NCBI GenBank assembly: GCA_022821085.1
Contig: JAJEEG010000006.1
Coordinates: 753,330-817,329 of the forward strand
DNA length: 64,000 nucleotides
From: Candidatus Latescibacterota bacterium
GTDB lineage: Bacteria; JAAXHH01
Reading direction: 5' to 3'
Shown here: positions 1-8,596 of the stretch, piece by piece
Layout: each line of letters begins with the position of its first letter
Numbering within the stretch: position 1 is the stretch's first letter
Position numbers and translations under genes: made by a program
The notes under the pieces: generated by a model
Seen by the model: the letters and a program-made list of their open reading frames with translations, nothing else
What the model was told of the DNA's origin: nothing
The model's database searches: none

Positions 1-605
1 GGTTCAGGGCAGAACTGGGTGCCCGGGGGGCGGACCTGGACCACTTCGCCTTCGGGGTCCACGGACTCGGTATCGCGACGGAGCCGGACTTCGTCCTCGG
101 CGATTCCGACGTGGAGTACGTGGACTGGGGATGCCGGTACCGGTCCTGCTATTCGGACACCGGGACCACCTTCGCCATGCGGCCGCTGTCGGACGACATG
201 CAGGTCCGGTTCGACGTATTGCGGGCGTCCATGGATGCCGGCCTGGCCGCCATTCGGCCCGGTGTTGCATCCTCTGCGGTACAGGCGGCCATGCAGGAGA
301 TCGTCGACGAAGCGGGACTTGCCATGTATCCCCATGGCCACGGGGTCGGCATGGAAGTGCGGGACTACCCCGTCCTGGCGCCGGACACCGGCCTGAGGAT
401 CTCGGACGACTGTGTCGACGTACCTTCGGACCGGCCCATTGAAGAAGACATGGTGCTCAACGTGGAAGCGCCGCTGAGCCTGGCCGGGGTCGGATCCCTG
501 CACCTGGAACAGTCCGTCGTCGTGACGTCGAGCGGATCCCGTCCCCTCACGGAGCAGCGAAGGGACGGGCCGGTGTTTCCCCAGGGCGCTTCGGGGCGGG
601 AGTAG
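1..605 (+). CDS. M24 family metallopeptidase (Xaa-Pro peptidase type), C-terminal part
   Basis: The reading frame is open from base 3 to the TAG at 603-605, so the N-terminus lies outside the window. About 200 residues of a pita-bread-fold M24 peptidase remain. The five metal ligands of the family can be placed: Asp in DWG near residue 40, Asp in SDTGTTF near residue 52, His in HGHGVG near residue 112, Glu in NVEAP and Glu in HLEQS. Proteins of this family cleave X-Pro bonds or act as creatinase-like hydrolases, and the fragment cannot separate the two. Two enolase-superfamily genes follow on the same strand, which suggests a small catabolic operon. The next gene is separated by about 100 bases holding a 20-base tandem repeat. 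Confidence 0.85.
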   Translation, partial: FRAELGARGADLDHFAFGVHGLGIATEPDFVLGDSDVEYVDWGCRYRSCYSDTGTTFAMRPLSDDMQVRFDVLRASMDAGLAAIRPGVASSAVQAAMQEIVDEAGLAMYPHGHGVGMEVRDYPVLAPDTGLRISDDCVDVPSDRPIEEDMVLNVEAPLSLAGVGSLHLEQSVVVTSSGSRPLTEQRRDGPVFPQGASGRE

Positions 606-617
606 GACGGAACAGTA

Positions 618-657
618 CCGTTGAAACGACTGGCTGACCGTTGAAACGGCTGGCTGA
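618..657. repeat. 20-bp tandem duplication after a stop codon
   Basis: Two adjacent 20-base copies begin at 618 and 638 and differ at one position. They lie 12 bases after the stop of the M24 peptidase gene. The unit carries in-frame TGA triplets. The same unit length recurs at 1757-1816 and 20011-20050. Confidence 0.85.
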
Positions 658-705
658 AGGATCGCGTGACCGGAAACCGGGAACGAAATTCTGCGTCGAT
701 ATCCA

Positions 706-1755
706 ATGCAAATTACCCGCATCACACTGCACCAGCCCGTGAGACTGCTACGCCTTGTGACCGACGAAGGGCTCGAAGGACACTGTACCGGGATCACTGC
801 CTCGAGCGCCGGCGTCGAACGCGTCGCGCCCACCCTGTTGGGTACGAATCCGCTGGATCGGGAACGGACCTGGTGGGTCCTGCGGGACCTGGACGAAGGA
901 CTGCCGTCAGCTTTACGCGCCGGGATCGACGTCGCCCTCTGGGACCTCTCCGCGAAGATCGCCGGTCGGCCGCTCTTCCGGCACCTGGGCGGATTCAGGG
1001 ACCGGGTTCCGGTCTGCCGGGTCGGCACCGCAGAAGGCACCACTGGCGCTGCGGGCGCCTCCACTGGCGCTGCGGGCGCCTCCGGCCCGGAGATCGTCAA
1101 GGAAGCGAAAGACGCACAGCGGGCCGGATTCAAGGCCTACCGATTCGGCGCGATGGCGGATGAACACACCCTCGTCCACCTGATGCGCGAGGTGCGGGTG
1201 GCCGCGGGGCCGGATTTCCCCCTGATATTCGACGGCAGGGCCCGGTGCGAGGTCGACGAGTCTATCAGGATCGGCAAGGCGCTCGACGAGGAGGACTATT
1301 TCTATTTCGACCGTCCCCGTCCCAGCAACGACCACACGGGCGGGAAGCAAGTGGCCGGCGAAATCGATACGCCTACGAGTGTGGAGGTCAGCAGCCCCAT
1401 CGAGGCGTCCCGGGTCATGACGGTCCAGTCCGCGGACCAGATCCGAACCAGCGTGCAAAGCGCCGGCGGGATCACGGACGTATTGAAGGCCGCCCGCTGC
1501 GCCGAGGCGTTCGGCGCGTACTGCCATCTGGACGGTGCCGGGATCTGCGACGGCTTCGCGCACGCGCATCTCGCGGGCGCGCTCAGAAACACACCATTTC
1601 TCGAGATGTCGGGTCAAGAAGTCGCGCCGCCATTCGTCCTGAACCCGGTACAGATCGAAGACGGCTTCGTCCATTTGCCCGATTCGCCGGGCCTCGGTAT
1701 GGAAATTGACCTGGAAACCGCCGGGGACATGACCTCGGAACTGATCGAAGCCTGA
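706..1755 (+). CDS. Enolase-superfamily (MR/MLE-like) enzyme with altered active site
   Basis: The 349-residue protein has the capping domain and TIM barrel order of the mandelate racemase/muconate-lactonizing group. These enzymes abstract a proton next to a carboxylate and stabilise the enolate with Mg. Candidate metal ligands are Asp176 (FDGR), Asp202 (YFDRP, where most relatives have Glu) and Glu227 (TSVEV). The KxK lysine pair expected near residue 146 is absent; the strand reads AYRFGA. The usual GGITE-type segment is present as AGGITD near residue 260. A 21-base in-frame duplication gives two TGAAGAS copies at about residues 113-126, probably a surface loop. Substrate cannot be inferred. 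The gene precedes a second, more canonical MR/MLE gene. Confidence 0.75.
   Translation: MQITRITLHQPVRLLRLVTDEGLEGHCTGITASSAGVERVAPTLLGTNPLDRERTWWVLRDLDEGLPSALRAGIDVALWDLSAKIAGRPLFRHLGGFRDRVPVCRVGTAEGTTGAAGASTGAAGASGPEIVKEAKDAQRAGFKAYRFGAMADEHTLVHLMREVRVAAGPDFPLIFDGRARCEVDESIRIGKALDEEDYFYFDRPRPSNDHTGGKQVAGEIDTPTSVEVSSPIEASRVMTVQSADQIRTSVQSAGGITDVLKAARCAEAFGAYCHLDGAGICDGFAHAHLAGALRNTPFLEMSGQEVAPPFVLNPVQIEDGFVHLPDSPGLGMEIDLETAGDMTSELIEA
1042..1083. repeat. 21-bp in-frame tandem repeat inside a CDS
   Basis: Two identical 21-base copies encode TGAAGAS twice in the enolase-superfamily protein at 706-1755. Exact identity suggests a recent slippage duplication. Confidence 0.9.
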
Positions 1756-1756
1756 A

Positions 1757-1816
1757 ACGGCGCGGCCGTCCGAACATCGGCGCGGCCGGTTGAAGGTCGG
1801 CGCGGCCGGTTGAACA
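1757..1816. repeat. Three 20-bp tandem units between two CDS
   Basis: Units start at 1757, 1777 and 1797. The last two are nearly identical and the first is diverged. The array starts two bases after the stop of the upstream gene and ends ten bases before the ATG of the next, so it fills the whole gap. Its last copy contributes bases just upstream of the ribosome binding region. Confidence 0.85.
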
Positions 1817-1826
1817 AGGAACCCTC

Positions 1827-3017
1827 ATGCAGATCCGGGACGTCAAGTGTTACGTGCTGAAGGATGAACCCGAAACTCGCCGGGAGAGCAGTGCGGACCG
1901 GGGCAGCATGGCGCCTGTGCCGCCGGGTATCTCCGGGCTGTTTACCCATGACCAGGGGTTCGGCGCCGGTGCGCCCGACGGTTACACTTTCACCGGGGAC
2001 GCCCCCGAACCGAAGTACCGACTGGTAGTCCGCCTCGTGACGGACGGAGATCTGGACGCCTATGCCGACTACGGCACGGGTTTCGATCCCCGGGAACTGG
2101 AGTGGCAGGGCCGCCAGTTCCTGGCCCGGTACGCCCACATGCTCATTGGCGTGGACGCCTTCGACCGGGAATACGTGTGGCAGCGGCTCTGGATGGCCCA
2201 GCGCTTCATGTACACGGGAAGAGGCTTGCTGGATACGGTCGACCGGATGTTGTGGGACCTTGCGAGCCGGAGCGCCCGCCTACCCATCTACAAACTGCTC
2301 GGTGCGTGCCGGGAAAGCGTGCCCGCCTACTGTAACGTCGGCGGCCGGACCATCGACGACCTGGTGGCAAACGCTGTGCAACGGGTGGACGAGGAAGGGT
2401 TCATCGGCTGCAAGGACCATTCCTACCGTGGGGTGAAGACCAACGGGGAAATGGCCGTGAAACTGCGGGACGCGCTCGGTGACGACATCATGCTTTTTCA
2501 CGATCCCGTCGAGTCGTACACCTACGAAGAAGCCGTAAAAGTCGGACGCATCATGGAGAAGTGCCGGTACCGGTGGATCGAGGAGCCACTGCAGGACTAC
2601 GACATCTTAGGGCTGAAAAAACTGTGCGCCACCCTCGACCTCCCGGTCCTGACCCTGGAATGGATCGGCGCTATCGGTGGTCAGCCGTACAACACGGCGC
2701 CGTACCTGGCCATGCAGGCCGCCGATATCGTAAGGCAGCGGGGCATCGGCATTACCGGGCAGATCAAGCAGGCCCAGTTGGCCGAGAGTTTCGGCGTGGA
2801 GGTACATGGAGGCGATCACCACGTCATCCTGGCCATCGGGAACGACCCCGTCTTCGAAGCGTACATGGGGTTACAACCACGTCCACCGGTAGAGGACCTC
2901 GACTGCCGGGGCACACTCGTCGTGGAAGACGGCGCCATGTCGATCGCCTGGAGCGACCGCCCCGCGCCCGAGCCGGACTGGGATGAGATGGCGAGGAACG
3001 CGGTCGCGGTGATCTGA
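1827..3017 (+). CDS. Mandelate racemase/muconate lactonizing enzyme family protein
   Basis: The 396-residue protein is a canonical-looking member of the MR/MLE group, typically acid-sugar dehydratases or racemases. Metal ligands are Asp226 (FHDPVE), Glu252 (RWIEEP) and Glu278 (TLEW). A GGDHH segment near residues 329-332 supplies histidines of the kind used as the general base in MR-type enzymes. The N-terminal capping domain is long, about 150 residues, and includes DPRELEWQG and the DRMLWDLASR barrel-entry segment. It lies downstream of a related but divergent enzyme and probably shares its transcript. Substrate is unknown; sugar acids are the usual substrates of relatives. Confidence 0.85.
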   Translation: MQIRDVKCYVLKDEPETRRESSADRGSMAPVPPGISGLFTHDQGFGAGAPDGYTFTGDAPEPKYRLVVRLVTDGDLDAYADYGTGFDPRELEWQGRQFLARYAHMLIGVDAFDREYVWQRLWMAQRFMYTGRGLLDTVDRMLWDLASRSARLPIYKLLGACRESVPAYCNVGGRTIDDLVANAVQRVDEEGFIGCKDHSYRGVKTNGEMAVKLRDALGDDIMLFHDPVESYTYEEAVKVGRIMEKCRYRWIEEPLQDYDILGLKKLCATLDLPVLTLEWIGAIGGQPYNTAPYLAMQAADIVRQRGIGITGQIKQAQLAESFGVEVHGGDHHVILAIGNDPVFEAYMGLQPRPPVEDLDCRGTLVVEDGAMSIAWSDRPAPEPDWDEMARNAVAVI

Positions 3018-3037
3018 CGTTGGTATCGGAAGAATGC

Positions 3038-3065
3038 TTGACAGCGAATCTCGCAGTCATAAGGA
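3038..3065 (+). promoter_or_regulatory. Possible promoter for the FitA-like antitoxin
   Basis: A perfect TTGACA at 3038-3043 is followed after 16 bases by TAAGGA, a poor -10 match. It sits 57 bases before the antitoxin start. Only the -35 element is convincing. Confidence 0.3.
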
Positions 3066-3099
3066 TTCAGTGGTCAACTGAACAGATATGGAGGCTGCG

Positions 3100-3357
3100 A
3101 TGAGTTCCACTGTCACTGGCCGCGGCATCGATCCGGCGGACAAAGCCTGGCTCAAACGAGAAGCGCGACGAGTCGGCGTGTCTATGGAAGGATTCATCCG
3201 TCATTTGATCCGCGAAAAGCGTGCAAAGGCTGAGTACCGCGCATCGCCTTTCGAGGCTTTCAAGCGGTATTTTGGACCCGAAAATGGGGTCGAGCTACCG
3301 GAGTCCGGGCACTATGCATACCGTAAGGTCGAGTTCGCAAGTGAGCGTGAGACGTGA
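3100..3357 (+). CDS. FitA-like ribbon-helix-helix antitoxin
   Basis: The 85-residue protein resembles FitA-type antitoxins, which bind DNA as ribbon-helix-helix dimers and neutralise a PIN-domain RNase through the C-terminus. The N-terminal half reads like a DNA-binding region (GVSMEGFIRHLIREKRA). The tail FGPENGVELPE matches the GVELP-type toxin-binding segment. The start at 3100 is preferred over an upstream ATG at 3088 because GGAGG at 3090-3094 lies five bases before it. The GTG of the downstream toxin remnant overlaps the stop by two bases, as in intact fitAB operons. The partner toxin is destroyed, so this is an orphan antitoxin. Confidence 0.7.
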   Translation: MSSTVTGRGIDPADKAWLKREARRVGVSMEGFIRHLIREKRAKAEYRASPFEAFKRYFGPENGVELPESGHYAYRKVEFASERET

Positions 3358-3579
3358 ACACTCCAGTTGCCTGGCTCCTCGATGCGAATGTCATTTCAGA
3401 AATGATGCGCCCGGATTATGGAAACAAAGTGGCGTCGGGGCGAAGTGCTTGAAAACCATCTGCCGGACGCTTTTCTCGCGGCAACGGCGGCCCGACACGG
3501 TCTCACCATTGTTACAAGAAATGCAAGTGAGATCCGCAATACCGGTGTTGAAGTCGTCAACCCCTGGACTGCTGGATGA
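3354..3579 (+). pseudogene. PIN-domain toxin (FitB/VapC type) remnant, internally deleted and frameshifted
   Basis: From GTG 3354 the frame reads an N-terminal PIN strand (WLLDANVISEMMRP), keeping the first catalytic Asp, and stops at 3450-3452. Another frame beginning at 3448 encodes the C-terminal end (LPDAFLAATAARHGLTIVT, then the NPW-type tail) and stops at 3577-3579. A whole toxin of this family has about 130-140 residues, so roughly 60-70 central residues are missing and the two ends are out of frame. The central acidic residues are lost and the product should be inactive. The intact antitoxin just upstream makes a disabled-toxin origin clear. Confidence 0.8.
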
Positions 3580-3660
3580 TGTTCGATTTCATCGGTGGAA
3601 ATTCGTGAAGGTGGGAAGTCGTCTGGATAGATCGCATCTAGTTGCAATCTGTGAGGGGTC

Positions 3661-3987
3661 ATGAACGAAGGACAGCTCGACCCGCAAATCTTGGACGAAA
3701 TCATCCGACGCGTTGTAGAGGTGGCGGAGCCGGAGAAAATAATCCTATTCGGGTCTGCCGCCCGCGGCGAGATGAACCGGCACAGCGATGTCGATCTGCT
3801 TGTTGTCAAAGAAGGTATGCACAGGCGGGACCTGGCCGGTCGAATATACGAAAACCTCTGGGGTGTAGGCGCCGCAGTAGACGTGGTGGTGGTGACGCCC
3901 GGCGATATGGAGCGATATGGAAACAGCCACGCGTTGGTCCTGAAGCCTGCATTGAAGGAAGGTCGGGTGGTGTATGAAGCGGCCTGA
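3661..3987 (+). CDS. MNT-type nucleotidyltransferase antitoxin (MntA-like)
   Basis: The 108-residue protein has the minimal nucleotidyltransferase signature: G31-S32 in FGSAARGE and the acidic pair D43 and D45 in HSDVDLLVV. In characterised MNT/HEPN pairs the MNT protein AMPylates the HEPN toxin and so inactivates it. A GAGGGG ribosome-binding sequence lies a few bases before ATG 3661. The stop overlaps the next gene by 14 bases, as expected for coupled toxin-antitoxin translation. Base composition is noticeably lower in GC than the neighbouring metabolic genes, consistent with mobile ancestry. Confidence 0.85.
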   Translation: MNEGQLDPQILDEIIRRVVEVAEPEKIILFGSAARGEMNRHSDVDLLVVKEGMHRRDLAGRIYENLWGVGAAVDVVVVTPGDMERYGNSHALVLKPALKEGRVVYEAA

Positions 3988-4369
3988 ACGATTGCCTTCA
4001 GACAACCCGCGCGAATGGTTGAATCGCGCTCAAAGCAATCTGGGCCTGGCCAAGAGCCTTGTTCCCCATATCTACCTGGAGGATTACTGCTTCAACGCCC
4101 AGCAGGCAGCGGAGAAGGCCATCAAGGCTGAGATGGTTCTGCGAGGTATCGAGTTTCCGTATATACATGACTTGACCCGCTTGATGTCGATGCTTGAAGC
4201 CAGCGGAGAGACCATTCCTGATCCAGTTCGTCGAGCCGCGGTACTCACGCGCTTTGCAGCACAGACACGATATCCCAGCGTGGAAGAACCAGTCACCAAG
4301 CAAGAGTACACCGAGGCCATCGCTATCGCAGAAGCCGTTCTCCACTGGGCGGAGGATCGCATCCAATGA
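3974..4369 (+). CDS. HEPN-domain toxin (HepT-like)
   Basis: The 131-residue, mostly helical protein matches the HEPN family that pairs with MNT nucleotidyltransferases. The typical N-terminal helix (NRAQSNLGLAKSL), the central FNAQQAAEKAIKA helix and the late RYPSVEEPVT segment are present. HEPN toxins usually act as RNases through an RxxxxH-type motif. A clear copy of that motif is not evident, so catalytic competence is uncertain. It overlaps the MNT gene by 14 bases, supporting a two-gene operon. Confidence 0.8.
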   Translation: MKRPERLPSDNPREWLNRAQSNLGLAKSLVPHIYLEDYCFNAQQAAEKAIKAEMVLRGIEFPYIHDLTRLMSMLEASGETIPDPVRRAAVLTRFAAQTRYPSVEEPVTKQEYTEAIAIAEAVLHWAEDRIQ

Positions 4370-4447
4370 TCTCACGTAAGTACAGGTGCCTCTTCGAAAT
4401 CAGTTCTAGCAAAAGACCAATCAACCACGTCAGAATGTGGAGCGAAT

Positions 4448-5434
4448 ATGTCTGAAACCATACGATGGGGCATTCTTGGAACCGGGAAGATCGCCCACAA
4501 ATTCGCCGAAGCGCTCGCGGTCGTTTCGGATGCCGAACTGTCGGCCGTCGGGTCCCGGGCTCAGGGGACGGCGGACGCTTTCGGCGACGAGTTCGCGGTG
4601 CCCCGTAGACACGCATCTTACCTGTCCCTGGCGGAAGATCCGGAGGTCGATGCGATCTACGTGTCGACGCCGCATCCCATGCACTGCCGGGACACGCTGC
4701 TCTGCCTGAACGAGGACAAGCCCGTGCTCTGCGAGAAACCCTTCGCCCTCAACGCATCGGAAGCAGAAGCCATGATCCGGTGCGCGCGGCAGCGGGGTCT
4801 TTTCCTCATGGAGGCCATGTGGACGCGGTTCCTGCCGGCTATCACGCAGGTACGTGAGTGGCTCGCAGATGGTGCCATAGGCGAAGTGCGCAATATGATG
4901 GCCGATTTCGGGTTCCGCGCGGATTTCAATCCGGAGGGCCGCCTGCTGAATCCCAAACTGGGCGGGGGTGCCCTCCTGGACATCGGTGTATACATTGTAT
5001 CTATGGCTTCCATGGTATACGGGAAACACCCGGGCCGGGTCGCGGCGCTGGCGGATATCGGCGCGACCGGGGTCGATGAGCAGACCACCATGGCCTTTCG
5101 CTACGACTCGGGCGCCATGGCCGCGCTGACCTGCGCGGTCCGGACCAACACGTCCGGCACCGTGACCATCCACGGGACGCAGGGAAATATACGCATCCCG
5201 TCAGCGTTCTATGACACCTATACCGCAACGCTGAACGCCGACGGCGAGGAACCGGTAACAGTGGAGCCGCCGCGCGTGGAGAATGGATTCAAGTACGAGA
5301 TCGAGGAGGCGGGGCGATGCCTCCGGGAAGGGTTGCTCGAGACGCCCGCACTCCCGCTGGACGAGACCCTGGCTATCATGAGGACGCTGGACGCCGTCAG
5401 GAACGATATCGGGTTGAAGTATCCCGTGGAATAA
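4448..5434 (+). CDS. Gfo/Idh/MocA family NAD(P)-dependent oxidoreductase
   Basis: The 328-residue protein begins with a Rossmann fold (WGILGTGKIAHKFAEAL). It has the family EKP motif in VLCEKPFALN near residue 98 and the GGGALLDIGVY segment near residue 178, where the catalytic Asp and Tyr/His usually lie. Enzymes of this family oxidise or reduce sugars, inositols, or trans-dihydrodiols. The compact C-terminal domain resembles the dimeric dihydrodiol dehydrogenase/D-xylose dehydrogenase branch. A GGAG sequence sits five bases before ATG 4448. An aldo/keto reductase gene follows after 91 bases, suggesting related carbohydrate chemistry. Confidence 0.88.
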   Translation: MSETIRWGILGTGKIAHKFAEALAVVSDAELSAVGSRAQGTADAFGDEFAVPRRHASYLSLAEDPEVDAIYVSTPHPMHCRDTLLCLNEDKPVLCEKPFALNASEAEAMIRCARQRGLFLMEAMWTRFLPAITQVREWLADGAIGEVRNMMADFGFRADFNPEGRLLNPKLGGGALLDIGVYIVSMASMVYGKHPGRVAALADIGATGVDEQTTMAFRYDSGAMAALTCAVRTNTSGTVTIHGTQGNIRIPSAFYDTYTATLNADGEEPVTVEPPRVENGFKYEIEEAGRCLREGLLETPALPLDETLAIMRTLDAVRNDIGLKYPVE

Positions 5435-5525
5435 TGGTGCCGGTGATTGTGCCGAAAATACCGAAAGCCCAGCCCACTTCGTATTTTAAAACAACACCGT
5501 ATTTAGCGAGTTTAAAGGAGCACCC

Positions 5526-6503
5526 ATGGAGTACGGCAAAATAGCCAACGTCGACAAACCCGTATCGCGCCTGGTTCAGGGCACGATCATGCTGAGTTCC
5601 GCCGAGGAGGAATACAGTTTCGACCTGCTGGACCGGGTGTACGACGCGGGAATCAACACCTTCGACAGCGCACACCTGTACGGCGGCGGCGAGTGCGAGC
5701 GCATGCTGGGCCGGTGGATCGACGACCGGGGCCTGCGGAGCGAAGTCGTCATCCTCACCAAATGCTGCCACATGAATGCGGACCGGGCCCGGGTGACCCC
5801 CTATGACATATCCTCGGACCTGCACGACTCTCTGGCTCGACTGAAAACGGACTACGTGGACCTCTACCTCCTGCATCGCGACGACGTAAGGGTTCCCGTC
5901 GCTCCGATCATGGATACGCTCAATCAATACATCAGCGCGGGCAACCTGGGCGTGATCGGAGGTTCCAACTGGACCCACGACCGGATCGAGAGGGCAAACC
6001 TGTACGCCGCCACCAGCGGCCAGCAACCCTTCACCGTCAGCAGCCCGAATTTCAGCCTGGCCGAACAGGCCGAACCGCCCTGGCGGGGCTGTATCAGCAT
6101 CAGCGGGAAGGACGGGGCCGCCGCGCGGTCGTGGTACCAGGAAAACCAGATGCCGCTGTTTACCTGGTCCAGCATCGCCAGCGGGTTCTTTTCCGGCCGG
6201 GTAAACCGCGACAATTTCGAAACCCTGGCCGAACAGGGCCTCTTCGACGAAAGTTCCGTCCGGGCCTACTGCACGGACGATAACTTCGAACGGTTGGACC
6301 GGGTCGAGGAACTGGCGGGCGAAAAGGACCTGTCCATACCCCAGGTCGCCCTGGCCTACGTGCTCAGCCAGCCGCTTAACATCTTCGCGCTGGTCGGCGC
6401 CCGAAACGGCGATGAAATCAAAGCCAACCTGCAAGCGCTTCAGACGAAGCCGACGGCCGAAGAGATGGCCTGGCTGAACCTGGAACGGTCGGAGCGGTCC
6501 TGA
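5526..6503 (+). CDS. Aldo/keto reductase
   Basis: The 325-residue TIM-barrel oxidoreductase has the full catalytic tetrad at the expected spacing: Asp47 and Tyr52 (FDSAHLYGGG), Lys79 (LTKC) and His117 (LLHRDD). These residues reduce carbonyls with NADPH. The C-terminal part (QVALAYVLSQPLNIFALVGA) forms the cofactor-binding end of the barrel. AAAGGAG lies seven bases before ATG 5526. The substrate is not evident. Placement next to a Gfo/Idh/MocA oxidoreductase and a solute-binding protein suggests use of an imported carbohydrate or glycoside. Confidence 0.9.
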   Translation: MEYGKIANVDKPVSRLVQGTIMLSSAEEEYSFDLLDRVYDAGINTFDSAHLYGGGECERMLGRWIDDRGLRSEVVILTKCCHMNADRARVTPYDISSDLHDSLARLKTDYVDLYLLHRDDVRVPVAPIMDTLNQYISAGNLGVIGGSNWTHDRIERANLYAATSGQQPFTVSSPNFSLAEQAEPPWRGCISISGKDGAAARSWYQENQMPLFTWSSIASGFFSGRVNRDNFETLAEQGLFDESSVRAYCTDDNFERLDRVEELAGEKDLSIPQVALAYVLSQPLNIFALVGARNGDEIKANLQALQTKPTAEEMAWLNLERSERS

Positions 6504-6603
6504 TCGCAACCTCGGCATGACCCTGTGCAACCGATCCGGTATGGTCCGTATTGTCTGATTCGACACGGAACGCTGCGTAAGACGGGACGCGAGGAATACT
6601 CCA

Positions 6604-8265
6604 ATGAGAACAGCAGCCTTATCGATCATGGTGCTGAGCCTGTCTTTGCTCGGGCTTGCGGCATACACGGGTATCCCGGACGCCCAGGTGCGCAACGCCG
6701 TCGGTAGAATCATGCCCGCCGACGCGGCGCCACCGGACCGGCAGGTCTTCCGTTTCCTGAACGACGAGCCGACCAACCTGGACATCGGCGTGGCCATCTA
6801 CGAGGTGGGCGGCATCGTCTTCCTCTTCGAACGACTCACCATGCTGGACCACAACAACCGCGTGATCCCCGGTGCGGCCACCCGTTGGACGGCCAACGAG
6901 GACCAGACGAAGTGGACCTTCCACATGCGGCCCGGCGCGCGGTGGAGCGACGGCCGGCCCGTGACGGCCCACGACTTCGAATACAGCTACAGGCGCATGC
7001 TGGATCCCGCGTCGGGCAGCGGCTACGCCTTCTTCTACTACAACATCAAGGGCGCCAGGGCCTTCAATACCGGGCAGACCGACGACCCGGACGCGGTCGG
7101 CGTGTATGCGGTGGACGACATGACCCTCGTGATCGAAACCGACGGCCCCTGCCCGTACCTGCCCATGATCGCCGCTTTCTTCACCTCGATCCCGGTCCCC
7201 CGCTGGCAGGTCGAGCGGTTCGGACCCCGCTGGGCGTCGGACGAGAACGTCGTCAGCAACTCGTCCTACAAGGTGGAAAACTGGCGGATCGGAGAGCGCC
7301 TCACGCTCACGCTGGATGCATTCTACAACGGTCCGATCAAGGGGTATTTCTCCGAAATCCACTCCATGTTCAGGAACCGGGTAAACACCGGACTGCTTTC
7401 CTACGAAAACGACGAACTGGACCTGGTACAGATCGACGTGCGCGACCTCAGCCGGATCGAAGCGGACCCGGTACTGGGCGCTCAGTTGCACAAGTACATG
7501 GATTTCAACGCGCTCTACCTGTTCTTCCGTACGCGCGAAGGCGTGTTCAGCGACCACCGGGTGCGCAAGGCCATCAGCCACGCCATCGACCGGGACGCGC
7601 TGTGCAACATCGTGCTACGGGGAACGGCCCTGCCGGCGTATACCATGCTGCCGCCGGGCTTTCCGGGTTACTCGGGCGACGCGCTGAAAGATGTCCAGCG
7701 ATACGATCCCGATCTGGCACGCAGTCTATTGGCCGAGGCCGGGTATCCCGGCGGCCGGGGATTTCCATCCGTGGACATCTGGCTGCGCAACGATCCGAAC
7801 CGCATCATGGCCGCCGAGGCGGTCTCAGGCATGTTGTCCAACAACCTGGGGCTGGAGGTGGGCGTGCGGAACATGGAGCCCCGTGTCTACAGCGAGGCCA
7901 TGGCCCAGTACCGGATCGACCTGAGCCTGATTCCCTTCCAATACGATTTCCCCGATCCCCACAACCTTCTCGGCATGGTCTGGCACTCCCAACCTGTAGG
8001 CGCGGGCAGGCATGACTGGATGAACGAGGAGTTCGACCGGCTGGTCGATGATGCGGCGCGGGAAACCAACGCGGAACGGCGGTTGGAGATGTACGCCGAG
8101 GCGGAACGGATCCTGGTCGAGGACGTGGGCGGCGTGTTCCTCTACCACGACTACTTCCTGCAGCTCCGCAAACCCTGGCTGGCGGGCTGGCAGATGGACT
8201 CCACGGGCCAGGAACCCTTCTTCATCGATAATTCCACGATTACGGATCTGTATATACGGCGGTAG
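6604..8265 (+). CDS. Family-5 extracellular solute-binding protein (OppA/DppA type)
   Basis: The 553-residue protein begins with a hydrophobic signal peptide without a lipobox cysteine, so it is probably free in the periplasm. The mature part has the SBP_bac_5 landmarks: KWTFHMRPGARWSDGRPVTA, the FFRTREGVFSDHRVRKAISH segment and the late PWLAGWQ segment. Such proteins deliver peptides, oligosaccharides or other solutes to an ABC importer. No permease or ATPase gene is adjacent. It is clearly related to the lipoprotein at 20068, sharing the WSDGRPVTAHDFE and FFRTR segments. Confidence 0.88.
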   Translation: MRTAALSIMVLSLSLLGLAAYTGIPDAQVRNAVGRIMPADAAPPDRQVFRFLNDEPTNLDIGVAIYEVGGIVFLFERLTMLDHNNRVIPGAATRWTANEDQTKWTFHMRPGARWSDGRPVTAHDFEYSYRRMLDPASGSGYAFFYYNIKGARAFNTGQTDDPDAVGVYAVDDMTLVIETDGPCPYLPMIAAFFTSIPVPRWQVERFGPRWASDENVVSNSSYKVENWRIGERLTLTLDAFYNGPIKGYFSEIHSMFRNRVNTGLLSYENDELDLVQIDVRDLSRIEADPVLGAQLHKYMDFNALYLFFRTREGVFSDHRVRKAISHAIDRDALCNIVLRGTALPAYTMLPPGFPGYSGDALKDVQRYDPDLARSLLAEAGYPGGRGFPSVDIWLRNDPNRIMAAEAVSGMLSNNLGLEVGVRNMEPRVYSEAMAQYRIDLSLIPFQYDFPDPHNLLGMVWHSQPVGAGRHDWMNEEFDRLVDDAARETNAERRLEMYAEAERILVEDVGGVFLYHDYFLQLRKPWLAGWQMDSTGQEPFFIDNSTITDLYIRR

Positions 8266-8479
8266 GGCGTTCTTTCTGGACGTAAGTTTCGTAAATCCCC
8301 AACCTTCCTCACAGTTTTCCAGCATTTCATCGATCGCACCCAGAGGATGTGACCGGGAATACCCTCCTCTGCGGGCCTTCCTGATAGTCTAACGCGCACT
8401 TCCCTACATGTCCCCACCCAACGCGTGGATAATCGGCTCCATCGTATCTCCCCGGGTGCCGTGCCTGTGTCGCTGCCTC

Positions 8480-8508
8480 TTGACTCGGCGATTCCGGAAC
8501 GATATATT
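8480..8508 (+). promoter_or_regulatory. Sigma70-like promoter of the higBA locus
   Basis: TTGACT (8480-8485) and TATATT (8503-8508) are separated by 17 bases, each one base from consensus. The predicted transcript starts near 8515, about 100 bases before higB. Confidence 0.65.
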
Positions 8509-8514
8509 CAATAT

Positions 8515-8552
8515 AAATTTGGGACCGTATTAATTACATTTAAATTGGGAAC
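8515..8552. promoter_or_regulatory. Candidate antitoxin operator: direct repeat
   Basis: AAATTTGGGAC at 8515-8525 recurs as AAATTGGGAAC at 8542-8552, 27 bases apart in an AT-rich stretch overlapping the likely transcription start. HigA proteins commonly repress their own promoter, so this is a plausible binding site, not a proven one. Confidence 0.35.
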
Positions 8553-8596
8553 ATTCTTGCAATGAACATAAGAATTGTCGCTAGAAGTAAAACTCA

